Notes: a model not told the origin generated them from the letters alone. A stretch of DNA of 54,294 nt from Ruminococcaceae bacterium UBA3710 (GCA_002371985.1 DFHZ01000026.1:1-54294), one strand, 5' to 3'; shown: positions 42,613-52,275, numbered from the stretch's first letter. Made by a program: numbers and translations.

Positions 42613-45138
42613 ATGCCAAAACAGGAAAATATTTATTGGCCGGATGATGAAAATACAAACATCAAACAGGTCGAAATCGTAGACGAAGTAAGAAGCAGTA
42701 TGCTTCAATATTCTATGTCGGTTTTAGTTGGCCGTGCTATTCCTGATGTAAGGGACGGTTTAAAGCCGGTTCACAGAAGAATTCTTTATACTATGTATGA
42801 AAACGGACTGACCCCCGATAAAGCATACAGAAAGTGTGCTGATACGGTAGGTTCGGTGCTTGGTAGATACCATCCGCACGGCGATACATCTGTTTATGAC
42901 GCAATGGTTCGTATGGCACAGGACTTTTCTCTCCGTTATCCTTTGATTGACGGACATGGAAACTTCGGTAACATAGACGGTTATCCTGCCGCTGCATATC
43001 GTTATACAGAATCAAGAATGAACAGGCTTTCTTTATCTATGCTTGACGATATAGATAAGGAAACGGTTAATTTTGTTCCTAACTATGATAACCGTTTACA
43101 AGAACCTGAAGTTTTACCCGTAAGATTTCCTCAATTACTCGTAAACGGTTCTTCGGGTATTGCCGTTGGTATGGCAACCGAGATACCACCGCATAATTTA
43201 GGCGAAGTAATAGACGGAATGTGCTGTCTTATTGACAATCCGGATGCAGATTTACCTGAAATTTGCCAGTATATCAAGGGACCTGATTTCCCGACCGGCG
43301 GAATAATAATGGGCAGAAGCGGAATAAGAGCCGCTTATGCTACCGGCAGAGGAAAAATAGTTATCCGTGGTAAAGCGGAAATTGAGGAAACAAAGAATAA
43401 TCATTTCAGAATTGTTATTTCCGAAATCCCATACAAGGTTAAAAAGCAGGATTTAGTAAAATCTATTTATGATTTGGCTGCCGAAAAGAAAATCGAAGGA
43501 ATTGACGATGTTGTTGACTATTCTTCAAAAAGAGACGGCGGTATAAGAATTATTGTTGACCTTAAAAGGGACGCAAACCCACAGGTTGTATTAAATAAGA
43601 TATATAAAAATACTGCTTTACAGTCTTCAATAGGTGTAATTCTGTTAGCCATTGTAAACGGCAAACCGCAAATTTTAACCTTAAAAGAAATGCTTACTAA
43701 TTGCATTGATTTCCAATGCGATATTATAAGAAGAAGAACTGCTTTCGACCGCAAAAAAGCGGCAGAGAGGGCTCATATTTTAGAAGGTTTAAAGATTGCT
43801 CTTGACTTTATTGACGAAGTAATTTCAATAATCAGAAACAGCAAAACCATACCCGAAAGTAAACAGGCTCTTACCGATAGATTTGGTCTTGACGATATTC
43901 AGACGACCGCTATCGTACAGATGCAACTCGGTAAACTTGCCGGTATGGAGAAACAAAAAATTCTTGACGAATTGCAGGAAAAACTTGATTTTATTAAAGA
44001 ATGCGATGCTATTCTTGCCGACGAAAAGAAAATTCTTGAAATCGTTAAGACAGAGGCTTTGAATTTAAGAGATAAATATACAGACGAAAGAAGAACCGAA
44101 ATTTCCGATGTTTTAGGTGAAGTTGATATTGAAGACCTTATCCCCGAAGAGGAATGCGTTATAACCAAGACAGTCAACGGATACATAAAGCGTCTGCCGT
44201 CTGATACTTATAATGTTCAAAACCGTGGCGGAAGAGGAATTACAGGTATGACGACAAGAGAAGACGATGTCGTTGAAAATATGTTTGTATGTTCTTCGCA
44301 CGACAGAATTATGCTCTTCTCTAACTTCGGCCGTGTTTACCGTATCAAAGCTTACGAAATTCCCGAGGGCTCAAGAACAAGTAAGGGTATGAATATTATA
44401 AATATCGTACCGCTTATGCCCGAAGAGAAAATAACCGTTATAATACCTGTTACAAAGACGGATGAAGAAGAACGCCATATTTGTATGATAACTAAAAAAG
44501 GTATTATCAAGAGAACAAAACTTTCTGACTTTAAAAATACAAGAAAGAGCGGAATTATTGCTATCAACCTTGACGAAGATGACGAACTCTGTCATGTTCG
44601 TATGACAAAGGGCGACGATAATCTTCTTGTTGCCACAAAGAAAGGTTTTGCTATTCAGTTTAATGAAACCCAGGCTCGTTCTATGGGTAGAACTGCCCGT
44701 GGTGTTAAGGCGATAACCATAAGAGAGGGCGACCAAGTAGTAGATATGGCAATTTGTAACGAGAATACGAAAGTTTTGACCATAACTGAAACGGGTTACG
44801 GCAGAATTTCCGATATTTCTTGTTACAGACTTCAGTCAAGAGGTGGTAAAGGTCTTATAAACTATAAGGTTGCAAAATACGGCGATGTTGCCGCAACACT
44901 TCCTGTTACCAAAGACCAAGATATAATAATGATTGCTTCAAACGGTATTATTATCCGCATTTATGCCGGGGATATTTCCGAGTTTGCCCGTCCTGCAAAG
45001 GGTGTAAGGGTAATGCGAGTTGCCGAGGGCGAGAAGATTTTGTCTGTGGGTCTTGCGGAACATGATGCTTCCGAGGTCAATGATGTACCCGAAGAGGCAG
45101 ATGCCGATGCCGGAACAGTTGACGAAAACGAAGAATAA
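42613..45138 (+). CDS. gyrA: DNA gyrase subunit A
   Basis: This 841-aa breakage-reunion subunit introduces negative supercoils with GyrB. The quinolone-resistance region HPHGDTSVYDAMVRMAQDF has Thr at the position of E. coli Ser83 and Asp at the equivalent of Asp87; Thr is also found there in other Clostridia. The catalytic Tyr is in AAAYRYTESRM. The C-terminal six-bladed pinwheel carries the GyrA box QNRGGRGITG. AAGGAGGG is 7 nt before the ATG; acidic tail at the end (EEADADAGTVDENEE). Confidence 0.98.
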   Translation: MPKQENIYWPDDENTNIKQVEIVDEVRSSMLQYSMSVLVGRAIPDVRDGLKPVHRRILYTMYENGLTPDKAYRKCADTVGSVLGRYHPHGDTSVYDAMVRMAQDFSLRYPLIDGHGNFGNIDGYPAAAYRYTESRMNRLSLSMLDDIDKETVNFVPNYDNRLQEPEVLPVRFPQLLVNGSSGIAVGMATEIPPHNLGEVIDGMCCLIDNPDADLPEICQYIKGPDFPTGGIIMGRSGIRAAYATGRGKIVIRGKAEIEETKNNHFRIVISEIPYKVKKQDLVKSIYDLAAEKKIEGIDDVVDYSSKRDGGIRIIVDLKRDANPQVVLNKIYKNTALQSSIGVILLAIVNGKPQILTLKEMLTNCIDFQCDIIRRRTAFDRKKAAERAHILEGLKIALDFIDEVISIIRNSKTIPESKQALTDRFGLDDIQTTAIVQMQLGKLAGMEKQKILDELQEKLDFIKECDAILADEKKILEIVKTEALNLRDKYTDERRTEISDVLGEVDIEDLIPEEECVITKTVNGYIKRLPSDTYNVQNRGGRGITGMTTREDDVVENMFVCSSHDRIMLFSNFGRVYRIKAYEIPEGSRTSKGMNIINIVPLMPEEKITVIIPVTKTDEEERHICMITKKGIIKRTKLSDFKNTRKSGIIAINLDEDDELCHVRMTKGDDNLLVATKKGFAIQFNETQARSMGRTARGVKAITIREGDQVVDMAICNENTKVLTITETGYGRISDISCYRLQSRGGKGLINYKVAKYGDVAATLPVTKDQDIIMIASNGIIIRIYAGDISEFARPAKGVRVMRVAEGEKILSVGLAEHDASEVNDVPEEADADAGTVDENEE

Positions 45139-45162
45139 TCATTACCGAAAGGGGCATTTTAA

Positions 45163-46188
45163 ATGGTAGAAAACTACGAAACGCCTCAAGTAACAACAGA
45201 CATCTTTAATTATGACTTTGAAAAAATGATTAAAGAAAAGAAAATCAAAAAAGAATACAGGAATGCCGCCGCAATAGTCGGCATTCCGTATTTGCTGTGC
45301 TTTTTGATTTCCTATTTTTGGGCAAGATTTTATTTGATTACTGCAACATATATGGGAGCAGATTTGAATGACGCAATAGATTTTGCAAATATGTCCGGTG
45401 TAAATGAGTGCATACAAATTTTTTTATCGGTCTTTTTGTTCGTTTTGCCGTTTTCTTTGGCTCTTGTATTTTCGGGAAGGACCGTATCAAAAACGGTTTC
45501 TTTTTCGCCACCCGAGAAAAAAACCGCTTTGCCGTATTATCTTTTCGGGTTAGCCTTTTGCCTCTTTTCAAATGTAGCGGTATCGTATGCCGGAGGAATA
45601 TTTGAAAAATTCGGCTTACATTATGATGTTGATTTTGGCGAAAACCCGACCGGCTTTTTTGGAATTATGTTAGCAGTAATTTCAATATGTATTATTCCCG
45701 CATTAGTTGAAGAATTTGCCTTTCGTGGCGTTGTTATGGGGATAACTCTTCCATTCTCCGAAAGTTTTGCAGTCTTTTCTTCGGCTCTTTTGTTTGGGAT
45801 AATGCACGGCAATTTTGAACAAATGCCGTTTGCATTTTTGGTTGGACTGATACTTGGACTTATAAGGGTAAAAACCGGAACACTATGGGTTTGTATCGCT
45901 CTTCACTTTACAAACAATTTGATTTCTTTGAGTATAGATTATATAAGCAAGTATGTTTCGGCAGAGCAACTTAATATTTGCTATGCGTTATTTATTTCAT
46001 TAGCCTTGATTTTGGTTGTTCCTGCTATGTTTTTAGCTGAAAAGAGATTTAAAGAAAAGGCATTCTCACTTGAAACAAACAGTAAAGACTTGCCGGAAAA
46101 AGAAAAATACAGACAGTTTTTCTCTTCGCCTTTCATTATAATTCCTGTATGTTTGTATTTTTACTCGGCTTTTAAATTTTTTATATAA
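45163..46188 (+). CDS. CPBP-family intramembrane metalloprotease
   Basis: This 341-aa multi-pass protein of the CAAX prenyl protease/ABI (CPBP) family has the catalytic pair EEFAFRG (Glu183-Glu184) and the downstream histidine FGIMHGN (His215). About eight hydrophobic helices surround them. The family processes membrane or signal-linked proteins in bacteria, though the natural substrate is not shown here. GAAAGGGGC precedes the ATG at 25 bp after gyrA, so it may be co-transcribed with gyrA. Confidence 0.88.
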   Translation: MVENYETPQVTTDIFNYDFEKMIKEKKIKKEYRNAAAIVGIPYLLCFLISYFWARFYLITATYMGADLNDAIDFANMSGVNECIQIFLSVFLFVLPFSLALVFSGRTVSKTVSFSPPEKKTALPYYLFGLAFCLFSNVAVSYAGGIFEKFGLHYDVDFGENPTGFFGIMLAVISICIIPALVEEFAFRGVVMGITLPFSESFAVFSSALLFGIMHGNFEQMPFAFLVGLILGLIRVKTGTLWVCIALHFTNNLISLSIDYISKYVSAEQLNICYALFISLALILVVPAMFLAEKRFKEKAFSLETNSKDLPEKEKYRQFFSSPFIIIPVCLYFYSAFKFFI

Positions 46189-46212
46189 CAATATAACATT
46201 GGAGGAAAATAT

Positions 46213-46845
46213 ATGTTTTCATTGTCTTCGTTAGGTCTTGTCCCCGAAACAATAAAAATTCTTTTTGTGTTTTATTTTATTTTCGGTTTGGTTTCGGTAA
46301 TACTTTCGCTTACTCTTTATGTACTTATGGCGGTAAGTGTTTATAAAATGTCAAAACCGTTCGGTTTCAGAGGCCGTTGGTTTGCCTTTGTGCCCTATTT
46401 CAGCGACTATGCCTACGGAAGATTGGCAGGAGCAACAATCAAGCAAAAATCCGATTTTTTAGCAAAACTGCTTTTGTTTTTAAATATTATCGCATCGGCA
46501 TTCTTTATGATTTCCGCATTGCTTTGCTCTTTATCGGTTATTGACCTTGTTTTTGCAGCGGATGACGCTCTTTTAAATAATCAGGCTCTTGATACGGCCT
46601 CTTTAAAGACATTCATTGTTCCGCTTTTGTTTATGGCAGTTGCGGTAGTTTTAAGTTTGATATATAAAATAGTATATTTGGTTTGCACCTATAAAATTTT
46701 CAAGATTTTTTCGAGCCAAAATGCGGTTTTATACCTTGTTTTGTCTATTATTTTCCCATTCCTGTTGCCGGTTTTCCTGTTTATAAATAAAGATAATAAG
46801 CCACAGTTGCAAGACGAACCTTACAATATATCTGAAAACATTTAA
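46213..46845 (+). CDS. Four-TM membrane protein, unknown
   Basis: This 210-aa protein has four hydrophobic segments (about residues 10-40, 75-105, 135-165 and 180-200) joined by short loops. I recognise no family. GGAGG precedes the ATG by 8 nt. It is part of a run of plus-strand genes after gyrA and lies 1 bp before tadA (TAATATG). It may be co-transcribed with the CPBP protease; function is not predictable. Confidence 0.72.
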   Translation: MFSLSSLGLVPETIKILFVFYFIFGLVSVILSLTLYVLMAVSVYKMSKPFGFRGRWFAFVPYFSDYAYGRLAGATIKQKSDFLAKLLLFLNIIASAFFMISALLCSLSVIDLVFAADDALLNNQALDTASLKTFIVPLLFMAVAVVLSLIYKIVYLVCTYKIFKIFSSQNAVLYLVLSIIFPFLLPVFLFINKDNKPQLQDEPYNISENI

Positions 46846-46846
46846 T

Positions 46847-47317
46847 ATGAAAAGCGAATATATGCTTGAGGCACTAAAGTTTGCGAAAAATGCTTTTAAT
46901 GACGGCGAAATTCCGGTTGGGGCAGTTATTGTTAAAAACGATAAGATAATTGCTACCGGCGAAAATCACCGAGAAAAGAAAAATAACGCCTTGTCTCATG
47001 CCGAAATAGAGGCAATAAATAATGCTTGTAAAGCACTTGGCAGTTGGCGACTTGACGGGTGCACGATGTATGTAACACTTGAGCCCTGTATGATGTGTAT
47101 GGGAGCAATTATAAATTCAAGACTTGATACACTTGTATTTGGTGCCTACGACACGAGGGCTGGTTGTGCGGATAGTCTTGTAAATTCTAAAAGTCTTCTG
47201 TCTTCTGAAAAACCCGAAATCTACGGCGGTATTATGGAAGAAAAGTGCGAAAAAATATTGAAAGATTTTTTTGATGTGGTGAGAAATAGTGGAAACCGAA
47301 AAGCAGAAAATTCTTGA
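46847..47317 (+). CDS. tadA: tRNA-specific adenosine deaminase TadA
   Basis: This 156-aa zinc enzyme deaminates A34 of tRNA-Arg(ACG) to inosine. The active-site motif HAEIEAINNA (His-Ala-Glu) and the zinc motif PCMMCMGAI (PCxxC) are intact, and LVFGAYDTRAG is family-typical. Length is normal (about 150-165). The following QueG-like gene starts inside its 3' end (29-bp overlap). Confidence 0.95.
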   Translation: MKSEYMLEALKFAKNAFNDGEIPVGAVIVKNDKIIATGENHREKKNNALSHAEIEAINNACKALGSWRLDGCTMYVTLEPCMMCMGAIINSRLDTLVFGAYDTRAGCADSLVNSKSLLSSEKPEIYGGIMEEKCEKILKDFFDVVRNSGNRKAENS

Positions 47318-48059
47318 TATTTTAGAAAAAAGCGGTATTAAAGACGCGTCGTTTTGTGCCTTTTTACCGCTTTTGCCATATCTTATTGAATGTCGGGCGA
47401 AAGCGAGACTTCCAAAAAATGCAAAAACGGTAATTCCCTGCATTTTTCCGTATAAAGTTAAAAGCAAATCGCCCAAAAACATAAGCAGATATTCTGCCGT
47501 TCCCGACTATCATAGAGTGCTCTCTGATTATTTATCCAATGCAACCGATAACTTGAGAAAACAATTTCCTCAAAACAAATTTGAGTTTTTTATTGATAAT
47601 TCCCCTATTCCCGAAGTTCGTGCCGCTTGTATAGCAGGACTTGGTGTCAAGGGTGATAACGGTCTTTTAATAACGGATAAATACGGAAGTTATGTATTTA
47701 TCGGTGAAATTGTTACAGATTTGGAAATTGAATGCTGCGAAGAATACAGAGAATGTTTGCATTGCGGAATGTGCAAAAAATTCTGTCCGAAAAAAGATGA
47801 TATAGGTTGCTTGTCGGAGATTACTCAAAAAAAGGGAGAACTCGATATAAAAGAGATTACCGCTATAAAAAAATATAAAACTATTTGGGGTTGCGATATT
47901 TGCTCGGAAGTTTGCCCTATGAATAGGGATAAGGAATACACCTATATAAAAGAATTTAAAGAGGGCTACAAAAACGAATATACAGATGGTGAAGATATAA
48001 GCGGACGGGCATTTGAATGGCGAGGTCCGAAAGTTATCAAACGCAATTTTGATTTATAG
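47289..48059 (+). CDS. Epoxyqueuosine reductase-like 4Fe-4S protein
   Basis: This 256-aa protein has two 4Fe-4S ligand sets: CLHCGMCKKFCP near residue 157 and CDICSEVCPMN near 205. The segment IDNSPIPEVRAACIAGLGVKG (about 100-120) matches the QueG catalytic region. It resembles the short form of QueG-type proteins; full QueG is about 380 aa. It could act in queuosine (Q34) synthesis, making it a wobble-base partner of tadA, or be a related cobalamin reductase. Start is GTG at 47289 with GGTGAGAAATA before it. Converges with spoVB-like gene (6-bp overlap at the stop). Confidence 0.78.
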   Translation: METEKQKILDILEKSGIKDASFCAFLPLLPYLIECRAKARLPKNAKTVIPCIFPYKVKSKSPKNISRYSAVPDYHRVLSDYLSNATDNLRKQFPQNKFEFFIDNSPIPEVRAACIAGLGVKGDNGLLITDKYGSYVFIGEIVTDLEIECCEEYRECLHCGMCKKFCPKKDDIGCLSEITQKKGELDIKEITAIKKYKTIWGCDICSEVCPMNRDKEYTYIKEFKEGYKNEYTDGEDISGRAFEWRGPKVIKRNFDL

Positions 48060-49565
48060 GAAATCTCTTATGCGATAGTCGGTTGTTTTTGATAAAATCA
48101 GTAAGTAAAGTCCCATCGAAAGAAGAACGACCAGCATTATGTAAACCAGTATGGGCGGATAGAAAAGCCTTTTGACCAACAAGTCCGCAATTAAGACCGA
48201 TAAAAAGGCTGACATCAAGGGAATTAAGACTGCTTTATTAAGACTAAATGTTGCGTTCGCAACCGAAATAAGACGACCAATATTTAAAAAGCCTGTAAAA
48301 GCATTTGAAAAATACATAATACCTATAAAACCCATAAGCCCGAATTTCGGCAAAAGAAAGATTACGGCGATAATTCTGATTGAAGAATCGCTTACGCTGG
48401 TAAAGAAAGTGAATTTTTGTTGGTCTAATCCCTTTAACATTCCGTCGCAAATGCTATCTAAATACATTAATGGAACTAATGGGGAAAGCAGTTTTATTAA
48501 ATACCCTACCGTTTCGCTTTTATAAACGAGTATGCCTATTTCCTCGCCGGCGATAAAGAAAACTGCCGAAAACAGGTATGAAATCAAAGCCGTGATTGAC
48601 ATACACCGGCTTACAATACCGCTGACTACGAATTTTTGACCTTTACTGTTAGCCTCGGAAAGTTCGGGAATAAGCAAGGTTGACATTGCATTAAGCATAG
48701 TTGACGGGAAAAAAATCAGAGGAAGAGCCATACCCTTTATCATTCCGAATTGAGAAAGAGCGGTTGTTTTCGCCTTTTTGTAGAACCCCAAAAATTTCGG
48801 TACAAGGATATTTTCGGCAGTTCGAAGAGCGGAGTTTAAATATCTTCCGCCGGTTATCGGAATTGCTATTTCCCCGATTTTTTTGTAAATGTTATATGTT
48901 ATTTTAATCTTTGTGTTTTGTGTTTGATGTTTTAACATATCAAACTTATATACAATATATAGTATAAAGCAGGAAACTGCCTCGGAAATTGTATCGCCTA
49001 AGAATACACCTGCACAACAGATGTCAAGACCTTTATCTACAGTTGTTTTTACTGCAAAAAATACTATAATAATTCTTACAATTTGTTCGATTATTTGGGA
49101 TACGGCAGGAGAAGTCGCCTTCCTTCTTGCTATGAAATAACCTCGAAAGCAGGAACATAAACCCATAAACGGGAGCGAAAAAGATAAAACCTTCAGGCTT
49201 AAAGTCGCTCTTATATCCCCTATTATGTTTTTTGAAATAACGGTTGCACCGAAAAATATAATACAAACACTTATTGTGGCAACCGAAAGCGTTACAAAAA
49301 CACTTTTTTTCAGCACCGATTTAACACCGTATTTGTTTTTTCTTGATATTTCGTCGGCACAAAGTCTTGTAACTGCGGTAGAAATTCCGCTTGTGGCGAA
49401 TGTACTTGCGAAAACATACACCGAAAAAACAATCTGATAAAGCCCGATACCCTCGCTTCCGATAATGGATGCGAGCCATACTTTAAATATAACACCGATA
49501 AATCTGAGCAATAACCCGGTGGCAGAAAGAATTATTGCGTTTTTAATAAATATTGTCTTTTTCAA
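48054..49565 (-). CDS. SpoVB-like polysaccharide flippase (MATE-like)
   Basis: This 503-aa protein has about 14 predicted helices over its length. GSEGIGLYQIVFSVYVFAST and SGISTAVTRLCADEISRK near the start and FRGYFIARRKATSPAVSQI near 150 are typical of the SpoVB/MurJ-like branch of the MVF superfamily. SpoVB supports cortex synthesis in the forespore, and relatives flip lipid-linked sugars. It could be the missing flippase of the eps system; this is inference. It ends with a 6-bp convergent overlap with the QueG-like gene. Confidence 0.85.
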   Translation of the reverse strand: MKKTIFIKNAIILSATGLLLRFIGVIFKVWLASIIGSEGIGLYQIVFSVYVFASTFATSGISTAVTRLCADEISRKNKYGVKSVLKKSVFVTLSVATISVCIIFFGATVISKNIIGDIRATLSLKVLSFSLPFMGLCSCFRGYFIARRKATSPAVSQIIEQIVRIIIVFFAVKTTVDKGLDICCAGVFLGDTISEAVSCFILYIVYKFDMLKHQTQNTKIKITYNIYKKIGEIAIPITGGRYLNSALRTAENILVPKFLGFYKKAKTTALSQFGMIKGMALPLIFFPSTMLNAMSTLLIPELSEANSKGQKFVVSGIVSRCMSITALISYLFSAVFFIAGEEIGILVYKSETVGYLIKLLSPLVPLMYLDSICDGMLKGLDQQKFTFFTSVSDSSIRIIAVIFLLPKFGLMGFIGIMYFSNAFTGFLNIGRLISVANATFSLNKAVLIPLMSAFLSVLIADLLVKRLFYPPILVYIMLVVLLSMGLYLLILSKTTDYRIRDFL

Positions 49566-49630
49566 AAGATATCACCGCTTAATAATATGATTTAAAGGCG
49601 ATTATCATACTAACGAAATGAGGAAAAACT

Positions 49631-50893
49631 ATGAAAAAGCCCCTTGCCGACAGAGTAAGACCAACGGATATAGACGAAATTGCAGGGCAAAAAGACCTTT
49701 TAGGAGAAGGAAAGGTTTTAAGACTGATAATAGAATCGGGACAAACACCTAATTTAATATTTTACGGACCGTCGGGAGTCGGAAAAACAACGGTTGCAAG
49801 GCTGATTGCCAATAAAGCAGGTAAGAAACTTTGTTATCTTAATGCCACAACGGCATCGACCTCTGATATTAAAGAAATAATTTCCGAAATAGGAACGATT
49901 GACGCACAAAACGGAATTTTGTTGTATCTTGACGAAATTCAGTATTTTAACAAGAAACAACAACAAATACTGCTTTCTTTCATTGAAAACGGCGATATTA
50001 CATTGGTGGCATCAACAACAGAAAATCCGTTTTTTTATGTTTATAATGCCATTCTCAGCCGTTCTACGGTTTTTGAATTTAAGCCATTAACCCCGCAGGA
50101 CATTGTTCCGGTAATAAAAAGGGCATCAAAAATTGTTTCAGAAGAAGAAAATACAGATTTTTCCGTTGATGACGAAATTGCATTAAAGATAGCAAGAGCC
50201 TCTTCGGGCGATGTCAGAAAAGCCTTAAACATACTGGAACTTGGCATTATGCTTTTAAAATCGACAAAAGAAACAAAACTTTCCGACGAAATTCTTGAGC
50301 AAATTCTCGCAGGAAATTCTGTAAGATATGACCGAGAGGGCGACGAACATTACGATATTGTTTCTGCATATCAAAAATCAATGCGAGGGTCGGACCCTGA
50401 TGCGGCACTTCACTATCTTGCCCGTCTGTTAGCCGCCGGAGATTTGCCGAGTGCTTGTAGAAGGCTTATGGTTTGTGCATGTGAAGATGTCGGGCTGGCA
50501 TATCCTCAGATAATACCTATTGTAAAATCTGCTGTTGATATTGCCAATGCTGTAGGACTGCCTGAAGCAAGAATTCCTTTGGCGGATGCGGTTATCTTGG
50601 TAGCGACTGCACCAAAATCAAATTCGGGCGAATCTGCAATAGATAAGGCATTAGCGGATGTTGAATCGGGCAATTTCGGTTCTATTCCAAGACAACTGCA
50701 AAACAAGCATTTCGACGGCGAAGAATCTTCTGTCAGAGGACAAAACTATTTATATCCGCACGATTTTAAAAATCATTATGTAAAACAACAATATTTGCCG
50801 GATATATTAAAAAATAAAACCTATTACAAATACGGCGACAATAAAACCGAAAGAGCATTTAAAGAATATTGGGAAAAGATTAAAAAAGAATAA
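49631..50893 (+). CDS. rarA: Replication-associated recombination protein RarA (MgsA)
   Basis: This 420-aa AAA+ ATPase acts at stalled replication forks. RPTDIDEIAGQKDLLGEG is the N-terminal signature, Walker A is YGPSGVGKTTVARLI, and Walker B is ILLYLDEIQYFNKKQQQ. The sensor 1 segment is TLVASTTENPFF. The C-terminal domain has RGSDPDAALHYLARLLAAGD and ACEDVGLAYPQ. Length is typical. It is divergent from the SpoVB-like gene across 65 bp. Confidence 0.96.
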   Translation: MKKPLADRVRPTDIDEIAGQKDLLGEGKVLRLIIESGQTPNLIFYGPSGVGKTTVARLIANKAGKKLCYLNATTASTSDIKEIISEIGTIDAQNGILLYLDEIQYFNKKQQQILLSFIENGDITLVASTTENPFFYVYNAILSRSTVFEFKPLTPQDIVPVIKRASKIVSEEENTDFSVDDEIALKIARASSGDVRKALNILELGIMLLKSTKETKLSDEILEQILAGNSVRYDREGDEHYDIVSAYQKSMRGSDPDAALHYLARLLAAGDLPSACRRLMVCACEDVGLAYPQIIPIVKSAVDIANAVGLPEARIPLADAVILVATAPKSNSGESAIDKALADVESGNFGSIPRQLQNKHFDGEESSVRGQNYLYPHDFKNHYVKQQYLPDILKNKTYYKYGDNKTERAFKEYWEKIKKE

Positions 50894-50923
50894 TTTAAAA
50901 ATAAATGCAAATACTATCTATGA

Positions 50924-50939
50924 TGTTTCACGTGAAACA
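50924..50939. promoter_or_regulatory. parS site 1
   Basis: TGTTTCACGTGAAACA, a perfect palindrome and the canonical ParB/Spo0J binding site, lies 16 bp before spoVAE. Confidence 0.97.
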
Positions 50940-50955
50940 TTGAAGGGATGGTATA

Positions 50956-51321
50956 ATGAGTTGTTTTATTGATTGCTTAACGGCATTTGCCGTTGGCGGA
51001 CTTCTTTGTTTGATAGGACAAATTTTAATCGACTATACAAAACTTACACCGGCAAGGATATTGGTTTCTTATGTGGTTGCAGGTGTGTTTTTGACGGCAA
51101 TCGGTATATATGAACCTATTGTTGATTTTGCAGGAGCCGGAGCGACAGTTCCTCTCACCGGTTTTGGATACAGTTTGGCAAAAGGTGTAGAAAAAGCGGT
51201 TGACGAGTATGGTTTTATCGGGGTTTTAACAGGCGGACTTACCGCAACATCTGCCGGAATAACCGCAGCAATACTTTTTGGTTATATCGCATCGCTGATA
51301 TTTAAGTCTGACGATAAATAA
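50956..51321 (+). CDS. spoVAE: Stage V sporulation protein AE (SpoVAE)
   Basis: This 121-aa three-to-four-helix membrane protein has the SpoVAE opening FIDCLTAFAVGGLLCLIGQIL and continues with LVSYVVAGVFLTAIGIYEPI and AKGVEKAVDEYGFIGVLTGG. It forms part of the channel that moves dipicolinic acid into the spore. The usual partners spoVAC and spoVAD are not beside it. Both parS sites flank it, and it ends at a terminator (51347-51374). Confidence 0.92.
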   Translation: MSCFIDCLTAFAVGGLLCLIGQILIDYTKLTPARILVSYVVAGVFLTAIGIYEPIVDFAGAGATVPLTGFGYSLAKGVEKAVDEYGFIGVLTGGLTATSAGITAAILFGYIASLIFKSDDK

Positions 51322-51346
51322 TTTAAAAAATATTTTGAACTTATAT

Positions 51347-51374
51347 AAAGCCGTGAAAACGGCTTTATTTTTTT
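51347..51374 (+). terminator. Intrinsic terminator after spoVAE
   Basis: AAAGCCGT/ACGGCTTT stem with loop GAAA, followed by ATTTTTTT. It insulates spoVAE from the parA promoter. Confidence 0.88.
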
Positions 51375-51375
51375 C

Positions 51376-51404
51376 TTTACATTTTGTTATACTCTTGATA
51401 TAAT
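51376..51404 (+). promoter_or_regulatory. Promoter of parA-parB
   Basis: TTTACA (51376-51381), 17 bp, TATAAT (51399-51404). The predicted start (about 51411) is just before parS site 2. Confidence 0.8.
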
Positions 51405-51415
51405 GATACACAGAA

Positions 51416-51431
51416 TGTTTCACGTGAAACA
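51416..51431. promoter_or_regulatory. parS site 2
   Basis: A second perfect TGTTTCACGTGAAACA, in the initially transcribed region of parA. ParB bound here could repress its own operon. Confidence 0.97.
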
Positions 51432-51505
51432 TTATTTTTTATCTTAATATATTACAATATATATTATATACTATATTGATATTACATATATTTGAGGAAA
51501 AACAA

Positions 51506-52270
51506 ATGGGAAAAATAATCTCTGTTGTTAATCAAAAAGGTGGCGTCGGAAAAACAACGACAGCCGTAAACCTCGCTTCCGGAATAGGAATGCTCGGCAA
51601 AAAAGTTTTGCTTGTTGATTCTGACCCTCAGGGCAATACCACAAGCGGTTACGGAATAAATAAGAAAGATATTAAGGTATCGAGTTATGAGTTGCTTATA
51701 GGCTTGGCAAAGGCAGACGAAGCAATTATAAAAACCGAGTTCAAAAATGTTGATGTCATTCCTGCTTCTATCGACTTGGCAGCCGCCGAGGTGGATCTTA
51801 TAAGCAAGGAACACCGTGAATCTCAGTTAAAAATGGCACTCTCCCCTGTTCGTGAAAAATATGATTATATGTTCATTGATTGTCCCCCGTCTTTGGGGTT
51901 AATTACCATAAATGCTCTTAATGCGAGTGATACGGTTCTGGTTCCCATTCAGTGCGAATACTTTGCACTCGAGGGACTTTCGCAACTTATGGCATCGGTA
52001 AGGCAGGTTAAGAGGCTTTATAATCCGACCATTGAAATTGAAGGCATTGTTTTAACGATGTATGACGCAAGACTTAATTTGACCGCACAGGTTGTAGCCG
52101 AAATAAAAAAGTATTTTTCAAACAAACTTTTTAAAACGGCGATTCCACGAGCAGTCAGATTGTCGGAAGCACCGAGTTACGGTCGACCGATACAGTATTA
52201 TGATAAACGCTCAAAGGGCGCAGATGCGTATAATGCACTTGCAAAAGAATTTTTAAAGAGAAACAGGTGA
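51506..52270 (+). CDS. parA: Chromosome partitioning ATPase ParA (Soj)
   Basis: This 254-aa deviant-Walker ATPase moves origins and regulates DnaA. VVNQKGGVGKTTTAVNLA is the Walker A (KGGVGKTT), and DSDPQGNTTSGYGI is Walker A'. YMFIDCPPSLGLITINAL follows. GAGG lies 8 nt before the ATG at 51506; the longer reading from 51476 has no ribosome binding site. 5 bp separate it from parB. Confidence 0.96.
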   Translation: MGKIISVVNQKGGVGKTTTAVNLASGIGMLGKKVLLVDSDPQGNTTSGYGINKKDIKVSSYELLIGLAKADEAIIKTEFKNVDVIPASIDLAAAEVDLISKEHRESQLKMALSPVREKYDYMFIDCPPSLGLITINALNASDTVLVPIQCEYFALEGLSQLMASVRQVKRLYNPTIEIEGIVLTMYDARLNLTAQVVAEIKKYFSNKLFKTAIPRAVRLSEAPSYGRPIQYYDKRSKGADAYNALAKEFLKRNR

Positions 52271-52275
52271 AATAA

